DNA of 64,000 nt from Halobacterium noricense (GTDB lineage Archaea > Halobacteriota > Halobacteria > Halobacteriales > Halobacteriaceae). Positions 1-9,468 of this stretch are shown here, piece by piece (the first letter of the stretch is position 1; the number at the start of each line of letters is the position of its first letter). The position numbers and the translations under genes were made by a program. The notes under the pieces are model-generated. The model ran no database searches. It saw nothing but the letters and a program-made list of their open reading frames with translations, and was not told the origin of the DNA. Where the stretch lies: positions 1,674,001 to 1,738,000 of the forward strand of contig NZ_CP089468.1 in NCBI RefSeq assembly GCF_021233435.1, in the 5' to 3' direction.

Positions 1-1855
1 GGGCTACGACGTCGTGCTCCGCGACGTCGAACGCGAGTACGTCGACGACGGCCTCGAACAGATCGAGTGGAGCCTCGGCAAACTCGAAGAGAAGGGCCGC
101 ATCGGCGAGACGGCCGACGACGTGCGCGCCCGCATCGAGGGCGCAGTCGACCTCGAAACCGCCACCGAATCGGCGGACCTCGTCGTCGAGGCGATTCCCG
201 AAGACCTCGACCTCAAGAAGGACACCTTCGCCGAAGTCGACGACTACGCCCCCGACCACGCGATTCTCGCGTCGAACACCTCCGGGCTCAGTATCACCGC
301 CATCGGCGCGGCGACCGACCGACCCGAACAGGTCGTCGGCGCGCACTTCTTCAACCCGCCCGTGAAGATGGACCTCGTGGAGGTCGTTCACGGCGAGGAG
401 ACCAGCGAGGCGACGCTCGAGGCCATCCACGCGTTCGTCGACGACCTCGACAAGCGCGCCATCGACGTCAAGCGCGACGTCCACGGCTTCATCGTGAACA
501 ACGTGATGCTGCCGTTCATCGAGGAGGCCGCGTGGATGCTCGGCGACGACGAGACGACGGTTCAGCAGGCCGACGCCGCGATGGTCTACCAGCGCGGCTA
601 CCCGATGGGCCCGTTCGAACTCGCTGACTACACGGGCATCGACATCGCCTCCCACTTCCGCGAGGGCACGGACCTCGACTCCCCGCCGGCAATCGCGGAG
701 AAGGTCGAGAACGAGAACCTCGGGAAGAAGACGGGGCAGGGCTTCTACGACTGGGAAGCCGAGGGGCCGAACTACGAGCCCGGCGACGGCGAAGACTTCG
801 ACTGGCTGCGCGTGGAGGCACGAATGGTCAACGAGGCCGCGAAGCTCGTCGGCGGCGACGTCGCCACACCCGACGACGTGGACCTCGGGAGCCGCCTCGG
901 CGCGCGCTTCCCCGAGGGCGTCTGCCGGCTCGGCGACCAAATCGGCCTCGACAAGGTGCTCGACAAACTCCAGACGCTCCACGAGGAAACGGGCTCGGAA
1001 CGCTTCGCGCCCGCGGACTACCTCGTCGAACTCGTGAACGCCGGCCACACGGGCGTGGACGCCGGTCGCGGGTTCCACGATTACGCCGGTGACGGTCCCT
1101 ACCAGTACATCAACAAGGAACTCACCGAACGCGGCGTCCTCGAAATCGAGTTCGACCGCCCGGAGCGCCTGAACGCGTTCTCCGAGACGATGTTCGGCGA
1201 GGTCGAGGAGGCGCTCGACAACGCCGACACCGACGAGGTGTCCTGCGTGGTCTTCTCCGGCGCGGGGCAGGCGTTCAGCTCCGGCGCGGACATCACGGCC
1301 TTCATGGCCGCCGAACCGACGGAACTGATGGACGTCGACGAGACGATTCAGGCCATCGACCAGTTCGAGCGTCCGACGCTCGCGCGCATCGACGGCTTCT
1401 GTCTGGGCGCGGGCTTCGAAATCGCGCTCGCGTGCGACCTCCGCATCGCCACCGAGGACTCCTCGCTGGGCGCGCCCGAAATCAACCTCGGGCTCATCCC
1501 GGGCGGCGGCGGCACGCAGCGGCTCACGCGCATCGTCGGCGAGGGCCGCGCGAAGGAGTTGGTCTTCCGCGGCGAGCAGATTTCCGCCGAGCGCGCCGCC
1601 GACTGGGGGCTGCTCAACCGCGCGGTGCCCGAAGACGAATTCGACGACGTCGTCGGCGAGTTCGTCGACGACCTCGCTGACGGGCCGAAGACGGCGCTGA
1701 AAGTCGCCAAGCGCGTCATCGACGACGGACAGGACGCCAGCCTGCAGGCCGGCCTCGACTCCGAGAGCCAGGCGTTCGGGCTGCTGACGACGACCGAGGA
1801 CATGGTCGAGGGCGTCACGGCGTTCCGTGACGACCGCGAACCGGAGTTCGAGTGA
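1..1855 (+). CDS. 3-hydroxyacyl-CoA dehydrogenase / enoyl-CoA hydratase fusion (5' truncated by window)
   Basis: Bifunctional beta-oxidation enzyme: hydrates enoyl-CoA and oxidises 3-hydroxyacyl-CoA. The frame is open to the left edge, so the N-terminal start and the GxGxxG part of the Rossmann fold lie outside the window; the GTG at 14 is not a real start. The HFFNPP motif of the dehydrogenase is visible, then the C-terminal 3HCDH domain, then a crotonase domain with GAGFEIA and APEINLGLIPGGGGTQR, which keeps both catalytic glutamates. This archaeal order (HAD first, ECH second) is the reverse of bacterial FadB. It is the first visible gene of an operon with thiolase, DUF35 and acyl-CoA ligase; its stop overlaps the next ATG by one base (TGATG). 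A paralogue ends the window at 62579. Confidence 0.93.
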   Translation, partial: GYDVVLRDVEREYVDDGLEQIEWSLGKLEEKGRIGETADDVRARIEGAVDLETATESADLVVEAIPEDLDLKKDTFAEVDDYAPDHAILASNTSGLSITAIGAATDRPEQVVGAHFFNPPVKMDLVEVVHGEETSEATLEAIHAFVDDLDKRAIDVKRDVHGFIVNNVMLPFIEEAAWMLGDDETTVQQADAAMVYQRGYPMGPFELADYTGIDIASHFREGTDLDSPPAIAEKVENENLGKKTGQGFYDWEAEGPNYEPGDGEDFDWLRVEARMVNEAAKLVGGDVATPDDVDLGSRLGARFPEGVCRLGDQIGLDKVLDKLQTLHEETGSERFAPADYLVELVNAGHTGVDAGRGFHDYAGDGPYQYINKELTERGVLEIEFDRPERLNAFSETMFGEVEEALDNADTDEVSCVVFSGAGQAFSSGADITAFMAAEPTELMDVDETIQAIDQFERPTLARIDGFCLGAGFEIALACDLRIATEDSSLGAPEINLGLIPGGGGTQRLTRIVGEGRAKELVFRGEQISAERAADWGLLNRAVPEDEFDDVVGEFVDDLADGPKTALKVAKRVIDDGQDASLQAGLDSESQAFGLLTTTEDMVEGVTAFRDDREPEFE

Positions 1856-3048
1856 TGCCCCGGAACGCTGCAATCGTCGGCGGCGGGCACGCGGACTGGG
1901 GCAAGCGCGAAGCGACGTGGAAAGACCTCGCCCAGGAGGCCGGGAAGGCTACCTTCGACGACGTGGACGGTCTCGGGCCCGACGACGTCGAGGGCCTGTT
2001 CGTGGGCGCGGTCCAGCCCGAACGGTTCGCGTTCCAGAGCCACGTCGCACCGCTGGCCGCGGAGCTGCTGGGCGTGAACGCCTCGAAGATGATCGCCCGG
2101 ACGGAGCTGGCGTGCGCGAGCGGGCAGGCCGCGCTACGGTACGCGTGGCTCGCCATCGCCGCGGGCCAACTCGACGTCGCACTCGTGCTGGGCGTCGAGA
2201 AGATGAACCTCGGCGACGAGTACATGGGGGAGATGCAAGCGAGCATGACGAACGTGCTCGACCGCGAGTTCGACGGCGTCAACGGCCTGAACGCGCCGTC
2301 GTTCTTCTCGATGTACGCCCAGCGGCACATGCACGAGTACGACACCACGCGCGAGCAGCTCGCGAAGGTGAGCGTGAAGAACAAGCGCCACGCCGCGAAC
2401 AACCCGTACGCGCAGTTCCAGCAGGACATCGACGTCGACGACGTGCTGGATTCGTACCCGGTCGCACCGCCGCTGTGCCTGCTGGACTGCAGCGGCATCA
2501 CGGACGGTGCCGCCGGCCTCCTGCTCGTCAGCGAGGAGAAGGCCCGCGAACTCACGGACACCGCGGCGTACGTCACGGGCAGCGGGCAGTCCTGCATGGC
2601 GAGCAACTCCATCAACAACCTCCCGTCGATGTCAGCGTGGCCGCAGGCCACGCAGGCGGCGGAGACGGCCTACGAGCAGGCGGGTATCGACGACCCCGTC
2701 GAGGAGTTGGACGTCGCGGAAGTCCACGACTGCTTCTCCGTCAGCGAAATCATCGAGTACGAGGACCTCGGCTGGGTACAGAAGGGCGAGGGCGGCCAGT
2801 TCATCGAGGACGGCCGCAGCGAGCTCGACGGCGACATCGCCGTGAATCCCAGGGGCGGCCTCCTGGGCTGTGGACACCCGCTCGGCGCGACCGGCGTCTC
2901 GCAGGCGCTGGAGGTGTACAAGCAGTTCACCGGCGAGGTGGAGTCCGCCCGCCAGGTGCCGGACAGCCCCGAGACCGGGCTCATCCACAACCTCAGCGGC
3001 AGCGGCTCCGTCCACAGCGTGATGACCCTCGCGAGGGACCCACAATGA
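1855..3048 (+). CDS. Thiolase family protein (acetyl-CoA acetyltransferase-like)
   Basis: 397-residue SCP2/archaeal-type thiolase, expected to condense or cleave acyl-CoAs. The nucleophilic cysteine is in ELACASG (about residue 85), the histidine in AEVHDCFSVSE, and the GGLLGCGHPLGATG loop is present. The C-terminal CGG-type motif is replaced by NLSGSGS, as is usual in archaeal thiolases that work with a DUF35 partner. The next gene is exactly such a partner, overlapping by four bases (ATGA). The frame also has a GTG three bases earlier, but the ATG at 1855 is the better start. In this operon it probably performs the thiolytic step after the HAD/ECH fusion. Confidence 0.92.
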   Translation: MPRNAAIVGGGHADWGKREATWKDLAQEAGKATFDDVDGLGPDDVEGLFVGAVQPERFAFQSHVAPLAAELLGVNASKMIARTELACASGQAALRYAWLAIAAGQLDVALVLGVEKMNLGDEYMGEMQASMTNVLDREFDGVNGLNAPSFFSMYAQRHMHEYDTTREQLAKVSVKNKRHAANNPYAQFQQDIDVDDVLDSYPVAPPLCLLDCSGITDGAAGLLLVSEEKARELTDTAAYVTGSGQSCMASNSINNLPSMSAWPQATQAAETAYEQAGIDDPVEELDVAEVHDCFSVSEIIEYEDLGWVQKGEGGQFIEDGRSELDGDIAVNPRGGLLGCGHPLGATGVSQALEVYKQFTGEVESARQVPDSPETGLIHNLSGSGSVHSVMTLARDPQ

Positions 3049-3539
3049 CAGACACCGACGACGAGGTGCCCCGGCGCACCGTCACGATTCCGAAACGCAT
3101 CGAACTGCCGCGCCTGCTGGACTTCTACGACCTGCAGGACGCCGAACACACGCGTATCCACGAGTTCTACGACCGACTCCGCGAGGGGTCGCTGTCCACG
3201 ACGCAGTGCGCCGACTGCGGGGAACTGCACTTTCCGCCCCGGGTGGTCTGCCCGGAGTGTACGAGCGACGACCTCGAATACGTCTCGCTGCCCCACGAGG
3301 GGACGCTGCACGCGTTCTCGACGGTCCGCGGGAGCCCAATCGGGATGGACACGCCGTTCGTCACGGGCGTCGTGGACCTCGACGGCGTGGACGTGCAGTT
3401 GTCCGCGCGCATCGACGGCGCGGAGTACGACGACCTCGCCATCGGCGACCCGGTGTCGCTGGTGGTCACGGAAATCGACGGTCCAACGGACCAGCAACGG
3501 GTATTTTACCGCTTCGAGCCACGGGGTGACACACGATGA
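3045..3539 (+). CDS. Zn-ribbon / OB-fold protein (DUF35), thiolase partner
   Basis: 164-residue DUF35 protein. A rubredoxin-like zinc ribbon with two Cys pairs (CADC about 45 residues in, CPEC 15 residues later) is followed by an OB fold. In archaea such proteins form complexes with thiolases and HMG-CoA synthase and channel CoA intermediates; that role is inferred from the family. The ATG overlaps the thiolase stop as ATGA, and its own stop overlaps the ligase start, so the four genes are probably translationally coupled. Confidence 0.9.
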   Translation: MTDTDDEVPRRTVTIPKRIELPRLLDFYDLQDAEHTRIHEFYDRLREGSLSTTQCADCGELHFPPRVVCPECTSDDLEYVSLPHEGTLHAFSTVRGSPIGMDTPFVTGVVDLDGVDVQLSARIDGAEYDDLAIGDPVSLVVTEIDGPTDQQRVFYRFEPRGDTR

Positions 3540-5176
3540 CGATGGACTACGACCTGACGATAACGACGTTCCTGGAGCGCGCCCGCGACCTCTTCGCCCA
3601 CAAGGAGATCGTGACCGCGCTCCCGGACGGCAGCACGCACCGCTACACGTACGGCGACGCCTACGAGCGTATCAGCCAGCTCGCGCACGCTCTGGACGAC
3701 TACGGGATGGCACCCGGGGAGCGCTCGGGCGTGATGGCGCTCAACCACTTCCGGCACTACGAACTGTACTTCGGGCCGTCCTGTAGCGAGCGCTCCATCC
3801 ACATGGTGAACCACCGGCTGCCCGAGCACCACCTCGTGAAGATAATCAACGAGGCCGGGGACCGGCTGCTCTTCCTCGACCCGCAGTTCGTCGACACCAT
3901 CGAACCCATCGCGGACGAACTCGACACCGTCGAGCAGTACGTCGTGCTCGGCGACGAGGACGACATCCCGGAGACGAGCCTCGAACCCGTGACGGACTAC
4001 GAGTCGTTCATCGCGGGCTACGAGACGGACTACGACTGGCCGGACGTCGACGAGGAGGCCGAGAGCGCGCTCTGTTACACGTCCGGGACGACGGGCCTCC
4101 CGAAGGGCGTTCAGTACACCCACCGCGGCCAGTTCCTCCACACGATGATGCACAGCCACGTGGACGTCTTCGGCGTCAGCGAGTCCGACGTGGTGATGCC
4201 GGTCGTGCCGATGTTCCACGTCAACGGCTGGGGGTTCCCGTACACGACGACGTTCACGGGCGCGAAAATTGTGCTGCCGAACCAGCACACCGACCCGGAC
4301 GAACTCCTTCCGATGATAGAAGACGAGGACGTCACGATTGCGGCCGCCGTCCCCACCGTCTGGATGGAGGCCGACCGCATCATCGAGGAGTCCGACGACC
4401 TCGGCCCCGACGTCTTGGAGGCGCTTCAGGACGTGCTCATCGGCGGGAGTTCGCCGCCGGAGTCGCTCATCCGGAAATTCGACGAGGTGTACGAAGCCCC
4501 CATCGGGCAGGGCTACGGGATGACCGAAGCCTCTCCACATCTCGCGAACACGCTGATGACGACCGAAGTCAAGCAGCTGCCGGAGGACGAACAGGACCGC
4601 CTCCGCATGAAGGCGGGGGTGCCTGCGCCGGGCGTGAAGATTCGGCTGCGCGACGAAGATGGTAACCAAGTGCCCCACGACGGCGAGACGCCGGGCGAGG
4701 TGCAGGCGCGCGCGCCGTGGCTCGCGGACGAGTACTACAAGCGCCCCGAGGCCTCGGAGGCGTCGTGGACCGAGGACGGCTACTTCCGGAGCGGCGACGT
4801 CGCCACCATCGACGAGTACGGCTACATCGACGTGGTCGACCGCCTCGACGACGTCATCAAGAGCGGCGGCGAGTGGATCTCCTCCATCGAGTTGGAGAAC
4901 GCGCTCATCGGCCACGAGGGCGTCGAGGAAGCGTCCGTCATCGGTGTGCCCCACGAGAAGTGGCAGGAACGCCCGGTCGCGTACGTCGTGACGAACGGGG
5001 ACGTGACTACCGACGACCTCCGCGAGCACCTGCTCGACCAGTTCCCGAAGTGGTGGCTGCCGGACCGCTTCGAGTTCGTCGAGGAAGTGCCGAAGACGTC
5101 CACCGGGAAGTTCGACAAGCTCGCACTCACCGAGGAGTTCGAGGAGCGGTACGGCTCGCTGCCGATCGAGGAGTAG
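3536..5176 (+). CDS. Acyl-CoA synthetase (AMP-forming fatty/aryl acid-CoA ligase)
   Basis: 546-residue ANL-superfamily ligase, ATP + acid + CoA to acyl-CoA + AMP + PPi. The P-loop signature is CYTSGTTGLPKG at about residue 182. The hinge/A8 region is SGDVATIDEYGYIDVVDRLDD, and the C-terminal catalytic lysine lies in KTSTGKFDK. It resembles the medium/long-chain branch; the substrate (fatty acid, cinnamate or phenylpropanoate type) cannot be read from sequence. It is the last gene of the operon and ends convergently with the wHTH gene, seven bases away. A second in-frame ATG lies at 3542. Confidence 0.92.
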   Translation: MTMDYDLTITTFLERARDLFAHKEIVTALPDGSTHRYTYGDAYERISQLAHALDDYGMAPGERSGVMALNHFRHYELYFGPSCSERSIHMVNHRLPEHHLVKIINEAGDRLLFLDPQFVDTIEPIADELDTVEQYVVLGDEDDIPETSLEPVTDYESFIAGYETDYDWPDVDEEAESALCYTSGTTGLPKGVQYTHRGQFLHTMMHSHVDVFGVSESDVVMPVVPMFHVNGWGFPYTTTFTGAKIVLPNQHTDPDELLPMIEDEDVTIAAAVPTVWMEADRIIEESDDLGPDVLEALQDVLIGGSSPPESLIRKFDEVYEAPIGQGYGMTEASPHLANTLMTTEVKQLPEDEQDRLRMKAGVPAPGVKIRLRDEDGNQVPHDGETPGEVQARAPWLADEYYKRPEASEASWTEDGYFRSGDVATIDEYGYIDVVDRLDDVIKSGGEWISSIELENALIGHEGVEEASVIGVPHEKWQERPVAYVVTNGDVTTDDLREHLLDQFPKWWLPDRFEFVEEVPKTSTGKFDKLALTEEFEERYGSLPIEE

Positions 5177-5182
5177 CCCTCG

Positions 5183-5710
5183 CTACAGCGTCGTTCCGTT
5201 CTCAGCGTCGAGGTTGTCGAAGAGGTCGGGGCTCGCGCCGAACTCCAAGACGTTCGTCATCACCGACGTGCGGACGTTCAGCACGGTCTTGCCGTGGTTC
5301 TTGTAGAACTCGTGGAGCCAGCGCTCGCCGACCTCTCGCGTGGGGAACAGCATGATGGACTTCCACTGGTACTCGCCGTCCGAGAGGAAGTACATCAGCG
5401 TGTGCTCGGAGTCGCGGATGTGTTCCATCGTCTCTCGCCACTCGTCGGCGAAGTACTCGGGGTTGAACTTGAACTCGAACAGCTCGAAGACGAAGTACTC
5501 CTCGTTGGGGACGATGGCTTCGCGGAACACGCCGGCTTCGCGCATGTTGCGGATGGACTCGTTGACGGTGACGTAGGAAACGTCGATGCCGTATTCGTCT
5601 TCGAGAATGTCCGCGAGGTCCCGCGAGGAGACCCCGGGGTCTTTGGCGAGCTCTCGGAGGATGACCACGTCGCGGTCCTTGAAGTCGTACGCCGGTGTGT
5701 CGTTGGCCAT
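5183..5710 (-). CDS. Winged helix-turn-helix transcriptional regulator
   Basis: 175-residue haloarchaeal regulator. The N-terminal wHTH resembles Lrp/MarR types (DRDVVILRELAKDPG, then SSRDLADILEDEYG, residues 11-40). A C-terminal domain rich in aromatic and charged residues is probably a dimerisation/effector domain not clearly like a known ligand domain. It stands convergent to the acyl-CoA ligase and is a candidate regulator of that operon or of the neighbouring aromatic genes. No operator was recognised. Confidence 0.8.
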   Translation of the reverse strand: MANDTPAYDFKDRDVVILRELAKDPGVSSRDLADILEDEYGIDVSYVTVNESIRNMREAGVFREAIVPNEEYFVFELFEFKFNPEYFADEWRETMEHIRDSEHTLMYFLSDGEYQWKSIMLFPTREVGERWLHEFYKNHGKTVLNVRTSVMTNVLEFGASPDLFDNLDAENGTTL

Positions 5711-5786
5711 ACCGGGTTGTCACTCCAAACGATGTTAAGATTCGTGTTTGCCGCGCGACGCGTGAACCCGGAAATGGGTTTGAGAG

Positions 5787-6251
5787 TTAGGCGTCGTGGC
5801 CCTGCCCCTTCTGTCCGGTCAGTTCTTCGGGGACGAGCCGGTAACGGGGCTGGTCGGTGATGGGCTCGCCGTGCGGGAACAGGCTCGCAAACTGCGCGTT
5901 CTCGAACATCGTCTCGGTGACGTCGTCGGTCTCGTCTGCCGAAACCGCCTCGATGGGGCCGCGCGCGACGACGCTGCGCCAGTGGTGCTCGTCCTCGAAG
6001 TTGTACGTCGAGAACGTCGCTCGCTCCGTGGTAGCGGCGTAGTCCAGTTTCTCGCTGCCCTCGCCGAACTGGAGCAGGATGAAGTAGAGGTGGTCGCCGT
6101 CCCACCCGAACGAAATCGGGAAGCCGTAGGCGACGTCCTCGCTAGCCAGCGAGAGCACGCCGATGCCGCGCTCCCGGAGGAATTCGTCGCGTTCGGTCTC
6201 GTCCATGGCGACGCCACGCAGGGGTCGGTCGCTCGTCTCTGGTGCTGCCAT
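5787..6251 (-). CDS. Pyridoxamine 5'-phosphate oxidase family (FMN-binding) protein
   Basis: 154-residue split-barrel flavin protein of the PNPOx-like superfamily common in haloarchaea. The fold is seen in the N-terminal half (MDETERDEFLRERGIGVLSL, then YGFPISFGWDGDHLYFILL). Family members bind FMN or F420 and reduce small substrates; the substrate here is unknown. It is transcribed away from the FAD hydroxylase at 6394, and the two share a 140-bp intergenic region. Confidence 0.85.
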   Translation of the reverse strand: MAAPETSDRPLRGVAMDETERDEFLRERGIGVLSLASEDVAYGFPISFGWDGDHLYFILLQFGEGSEKLDYAATTERATFSTYNFEDEHHWRSVVARGPIEAVSADETDDVTETMFENAQFASLFPHGEPITDQPRYRLVPEELTGQKGQGHDA

Positions 6252-6393
6252 ACGAACACGCTAGGGTACGGGGGCGAAGAAATTCGGTGCGAACATATTC
6301 GTGACCCGAAGCTAGTCGTGTACTGTTCACTATTGGTCCGTGTTATCGAGCAGGGAAACATCTATACCCCCGTTCCACGTTGGTTGTAATACG

Positions 6394-7632
6394 ATGAGCG
6401 GCTCAGAAGCTCAAGTAGACGTGCCCGTCGTCGTCGCCGGAGCGGGGCCGACCGGCATGACGACCGCGCTCGCGTTGCACGCAAGAGGCGTCGACGTCAC
6501 CATCCTCGAAGCCGACCCCAAGGACCGAGAGCGGCCCGGCAGCCGGGCCATCTACGTCCACAAGGACACGCTTCGCACGCTGGAGAACGCGTCGCCCGGC
6601 CTCGGCCACCGGCTGGTCGACAACGGCATGATTTGGTCGACGCGACGGACGCTGTTCCGCGGGACGGAAGTGTTCGAACGCACCTACCCCGACCCCGGCG
6701 GCGACGGCGACCTCCCGCACTTCACCAGCATCCCCCAGGTCTGGACGGAAAAGTACATGCTCGACGCCATCGAGGACGCGGGCATCGACGTTCACTGGGG
6801 CGACGGCGTCGAAACCGTCGACGCCGGCGAGGACGTCGTCCGCGTCGAAACCGAGAGCGGCGAGGAGTACCACGCCGAGTACGTCGTCGGCGCGGACGGC
6901 GCAGGCTCGACGGTCCGCAAGGAAATCGGCGGCCAGTTCGACGGCACCGAGTCCGAGAACTCCTTTATCATCGCGGACATCGACGAGTTCGACGACGAGG
7001 ACGAGCAGCTGTTCCAGGAACGCGTATTCCACTACGACCACCCGCGCGTGGACGGCCGCAACGTCCTGCTGGTGCCGTTCCAGGGCGGTTGGCGCGTCGA
7101 CATCCAGTGCAAGGAAGACGACAATCCCCAGCAGATGACCGAGGACGAGGAGATTAGCGAACTCGTCGCGAAGACGCTGGGCGAGCGCTACCGCGACCGC
7201 GTCGAGTGGGTCTCCCAGTACAAGTTCAAGCAGGTCATCGCCGACCGGATGGTCGACGACGAGAACCGCGTGCTGCTCGCCGGGGAGTCCGGCCACCTGT
7301 TCGCGCCGTTCGGCGCGCGCGGGATGAACTCCGGCGTCGCCGACGCCGAGGCCGCCGCCAGCGCCATCACGGTCGCGCTGAACGCGGACGTCGAGGAAGC
7401 GCGAGCCGCCGAAATCACGCAGTACGGCATCACGCGCCTGAAGGCCGCGAGGTACAACAAGAACGCCGCCGGGCAGGCCCTCGAATACCTGCAGGGCGAC
7501 AGCTCCGTCACGCGAGCGAAGAAGTGGCTCGCCGCGAAGGCCGCACCGTACTACGAGCCCGCCGGCGAGTGGCTCGACGACGCGCCGTACGGCCCGCACG
7601 GCGGGCCGCCGGTGACCGTCGGACAGTACTGA
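6394..7632 (+). CDS. FAD-dependent aromatic hydroxylase (PHBH/MhpA-like monooxygenase)
   Basis: 412-residue class A flavoprotein monooxygenase. The FAD-binding GAGPTGMTTALAL motif is near residue 14, a DG motif is in VGADGAGSTVRKEIG, and the C-terminal GD-type motif (LLAGESGHLFAPFGARGMNSG) is near residue 295. Proteins of this type hydroxylate phenols or hydroxyphenylpropionates to catechols, matching the extradiol dioxygenase downstream. An upstream in-frame start at 6340 is less likely: the ATG at 6394 begins the conserved part and sits about 30 bases after the TATA-like ctatac. The exact substrate is an inference. Confidence 0.87.
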   Translation: MSGSEAQVDVPVVVAGAGPTGMTTALALHARGVDVTILEADPKDRERPGSRAIYVHKDTLRTLENASPGLGHRLVDNGMIWSTRRTLFRGTEVFERTYPDPGGDGDLPHFTSIPQVWTEKYMLDAIEDAGIDVHWGDGVETVDAGEDVVRVETESGEEYHAEYVVGADGAGSTVRKEIGGQFDGTESENSFIIADIDEFDDEDEQLFQERVFHYDHPRVDGRNVLLVPFQGGWRVDIQCKEDDNPQQMTEDEEISELVAKTLGERYRDRVEWVSQYKFKQVIADRMVDDENRVLLAGESGHLFAPFGARGMNSGVADAEAAASAITVALNADVEEARAAEITQYGITRLKAARYNKNAAGQALEYLQGDSSVTRAKKWLAAKAAPYYEPAGEWLDDAPYGPHGGPPVTVGQY

Positions 7633-8481
7633 GCGGCCCACACGGGCCGAACGAGGCACAGCCGGTTCTGCGGCTCTTCGATTTTCCGTTTTGAGCGCGA
7701 ACAGCGTCACGCTCGCCCCGTGAACGCGGGTTTGAGTGCTTTTACGCTGGTATTCCCTCTAGCCGAACAGTTCTGATGGCTGGGGAAGAATGACTTCGGC
7801 TACGTCACGCGTCTACGTATACAGGCCGAGATGCGCGTATTCGTCCGTTTTGGCTCGAATGACGAGCAGCCGTGCGTGTTCAGTCCCGCGAGCGAACGGG
7901 ATCTATTTATTAGTGCTCGAAGATGCGTTCGGTGGCACAGAACGGAGTTCGACTACTCTGGTAGTGCGGAGTGTGAAGAGATTAACGGGCGTATATCGGC
8001 TGCTAAATCGATTTCGTGTCTGTGGCCGAAGCGTGGAAACGACCGCCCACGAGGAGCACTCGTCCGCGGTGGGGTCGGTCGTCCCCACTTCGACTCGTGT
8101 CCGGTTCGGTAACGACGCACGAGGCCAGCGGTTCCAGTTCCACTCGCGGATGAGACTCACAAAAGGATATCTATTCGATGTTTTTGTAAAGGGAATAAAA
8201 TTCAAGGGATGATTCGAGGTCGTTCGTTGTCAGGGAACGGGACTGGCTGTAATGTAGAATGTACACTCAATCTCACAGCCACTACTGAGATGCCGTGTTG
8301 AGCAAAGAGTGTAATCCGATTCGCGGCGGCAGCTCCCTGGGCGAGAGAATCACCCAAACGTATATCACGGTCGATGAGACAGTTGCTTGTGACCGCGGAT
8401 GAGCCACGCGACCCATGCGGACAGAGACACGAGTGTAGCCTGCAATCGACCAACAACCCCGCACGCGCTCGGAGGGCGTCG
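7633..8481. other. Intergenic region, no gene recognised
   Basis: About 850 bases of lower GC between the hydroxylase and the dioxygenase. Open frames of 100-140 codons exist on both strands (7790-8212 plus, 7903-8205 minus), but neither shows haloarchaeal codon bias, acidic composition or a known domain. The stretch may hold a decayed gene and the dioxygenase promoter; an AT-rich stretch (aaaaggatatctatt) lies at 8160-8180. I see no repeat or IS end. Confidence 0.5.
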
Positions 8482-9441
8482 ATGACCCGTACTGGCGCAC
8501 CCATCGCGAAGCTCGGGCACGTCGTCGCGCACACGCCGGACATCGAGGAGTCCATCTGGTTCTTCCGGGACGTGCTCGGCTTCAAGCTCACGGAGCGAAC
8601 CGACGACGGCGCGTACTTCCGGGGGCTGCGCGACTGGGAGCATCACACGCTAGCGGTCCTCGACACCGGGAAGACGGGCGTCGACCACATCGCGTTTCGG
8701 ACGTCCAGCCCCGAAGCGCTCGACGAGCTGGCCGAGCAGTTCGAGGCGGCCGGCGACGACGTAACGTACGTCGAAGCCGGCGAGGAGCCCGGGCAGGGCG
8801 AGGCGATTCGCGTCGAGAAGTTCGGCCACCCCTACGAGTTCTACTACGACGTCGAGAAGCCCAACGCGCCCAAAGAGGAGCGGTCCCGGCTGAAGAACCG
8901 CGTGTACAGTGAGGCCGCGCGGAGCCGCGTCGCGCCCCGGCGCATCGACCACACGCACGTCCAGGACTCCGTCTCGCCGGCGCACGCCGAGTGGCTGCAG
9001 GACGTGCTCGGCTTCCAAGTGAACGAACAGTACCGGACGAACGACGACGAACTCTGGGGGTGGTGGTTCTCCGTGACGCCGCTGCCCCACGACATCGCCA
9101 TCCACCGGCTGCCGGAGGGTGAGTCGCCGATGTTCGACCACGTCTCGTACCACCTCGACAGCCTCCAGGACCTCTGGGAGGCCGCGAGCGTGCTCGCCGA
9201 GCACGGCATCGAGCCCGACGGCGGCCCGGGCAAGCACGCGATTACGAGCGCGGACTTCCTCTACGTCTCGGACCCCGCCAGCGGGCTCTGCATCGAGTTC
9301 TTCGCGGGGCCGGGCTACCTCAACTTCGAGCCCGACTGGGAGCCCATCGAATGGACCGAGGACGAAATCGGCGGCGAGACCAGCCACCAGTGGATCGGAG
9401 AGGGTCCCGGCTGGGAAGGACTCGCGTACCCCGACGAATAA
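8482..9441 (+). CDS. Extradiol ring-cleavage dioxygenase (catechol 2,3-dioxygenase type, VOC superfamily)
   Basis: 319-residue two-domain type I extradiol dioxygenase that opens catechol between C2 and C3 to a semialdehyde. The C-terminal domain shows the Fe(II) triad: His157 in RIDHTHV, His220 in MFDHVSYH and Glu272 in LCIEFFAG. The N-terminal VOC repeat (KLGHVVAHTPDIEES) is structural. Start 8482 (ATG) was chosen because the family begins just before this repeat; the 36 upstream codons look non-coding. Length fits the family (about 300). It is the central step of the meta-cleavage cluster. Confidence 0.9.
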   Translation: MTRTGAPIAKLGHVVAHTPDIEESIWFFRDVLGFKLTERTDDGAYFRGLRDWEHHTLAVLDTGKTGVDHIAFRTSSPEALDELAEQFEAAGDDVTYVEAGEEPGQGEAIRVEKFGHPYEFYYDVEKPNAPKEERSRLKNRVYSEAARSRVAPRRIDHTHVQDSVSPAHAEWLQDVLGFQVNEQYRTNDDELWGWWFSVTPLPHDIAIHRLPEGESPMFDHVSYHLDSLQDLWEAASVLAEHGIEPDGGPGKHAITSADFLYVSDPASGLCIEFFAGPGYLNFEPDWEPIEWTEDEIGGETSHQWIGEGPGWEGLAYPDE

Positions 9442-9468
9442 GCGGCCGGCTTCGGATTTTCGCGGCAG

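Noticed and set aside
7790-8212. 140-codon frame between hydroxylase and dioxygenase
   Set aside because: No codon bias, basic composition, no domain; an opposing frame of similar size exists.
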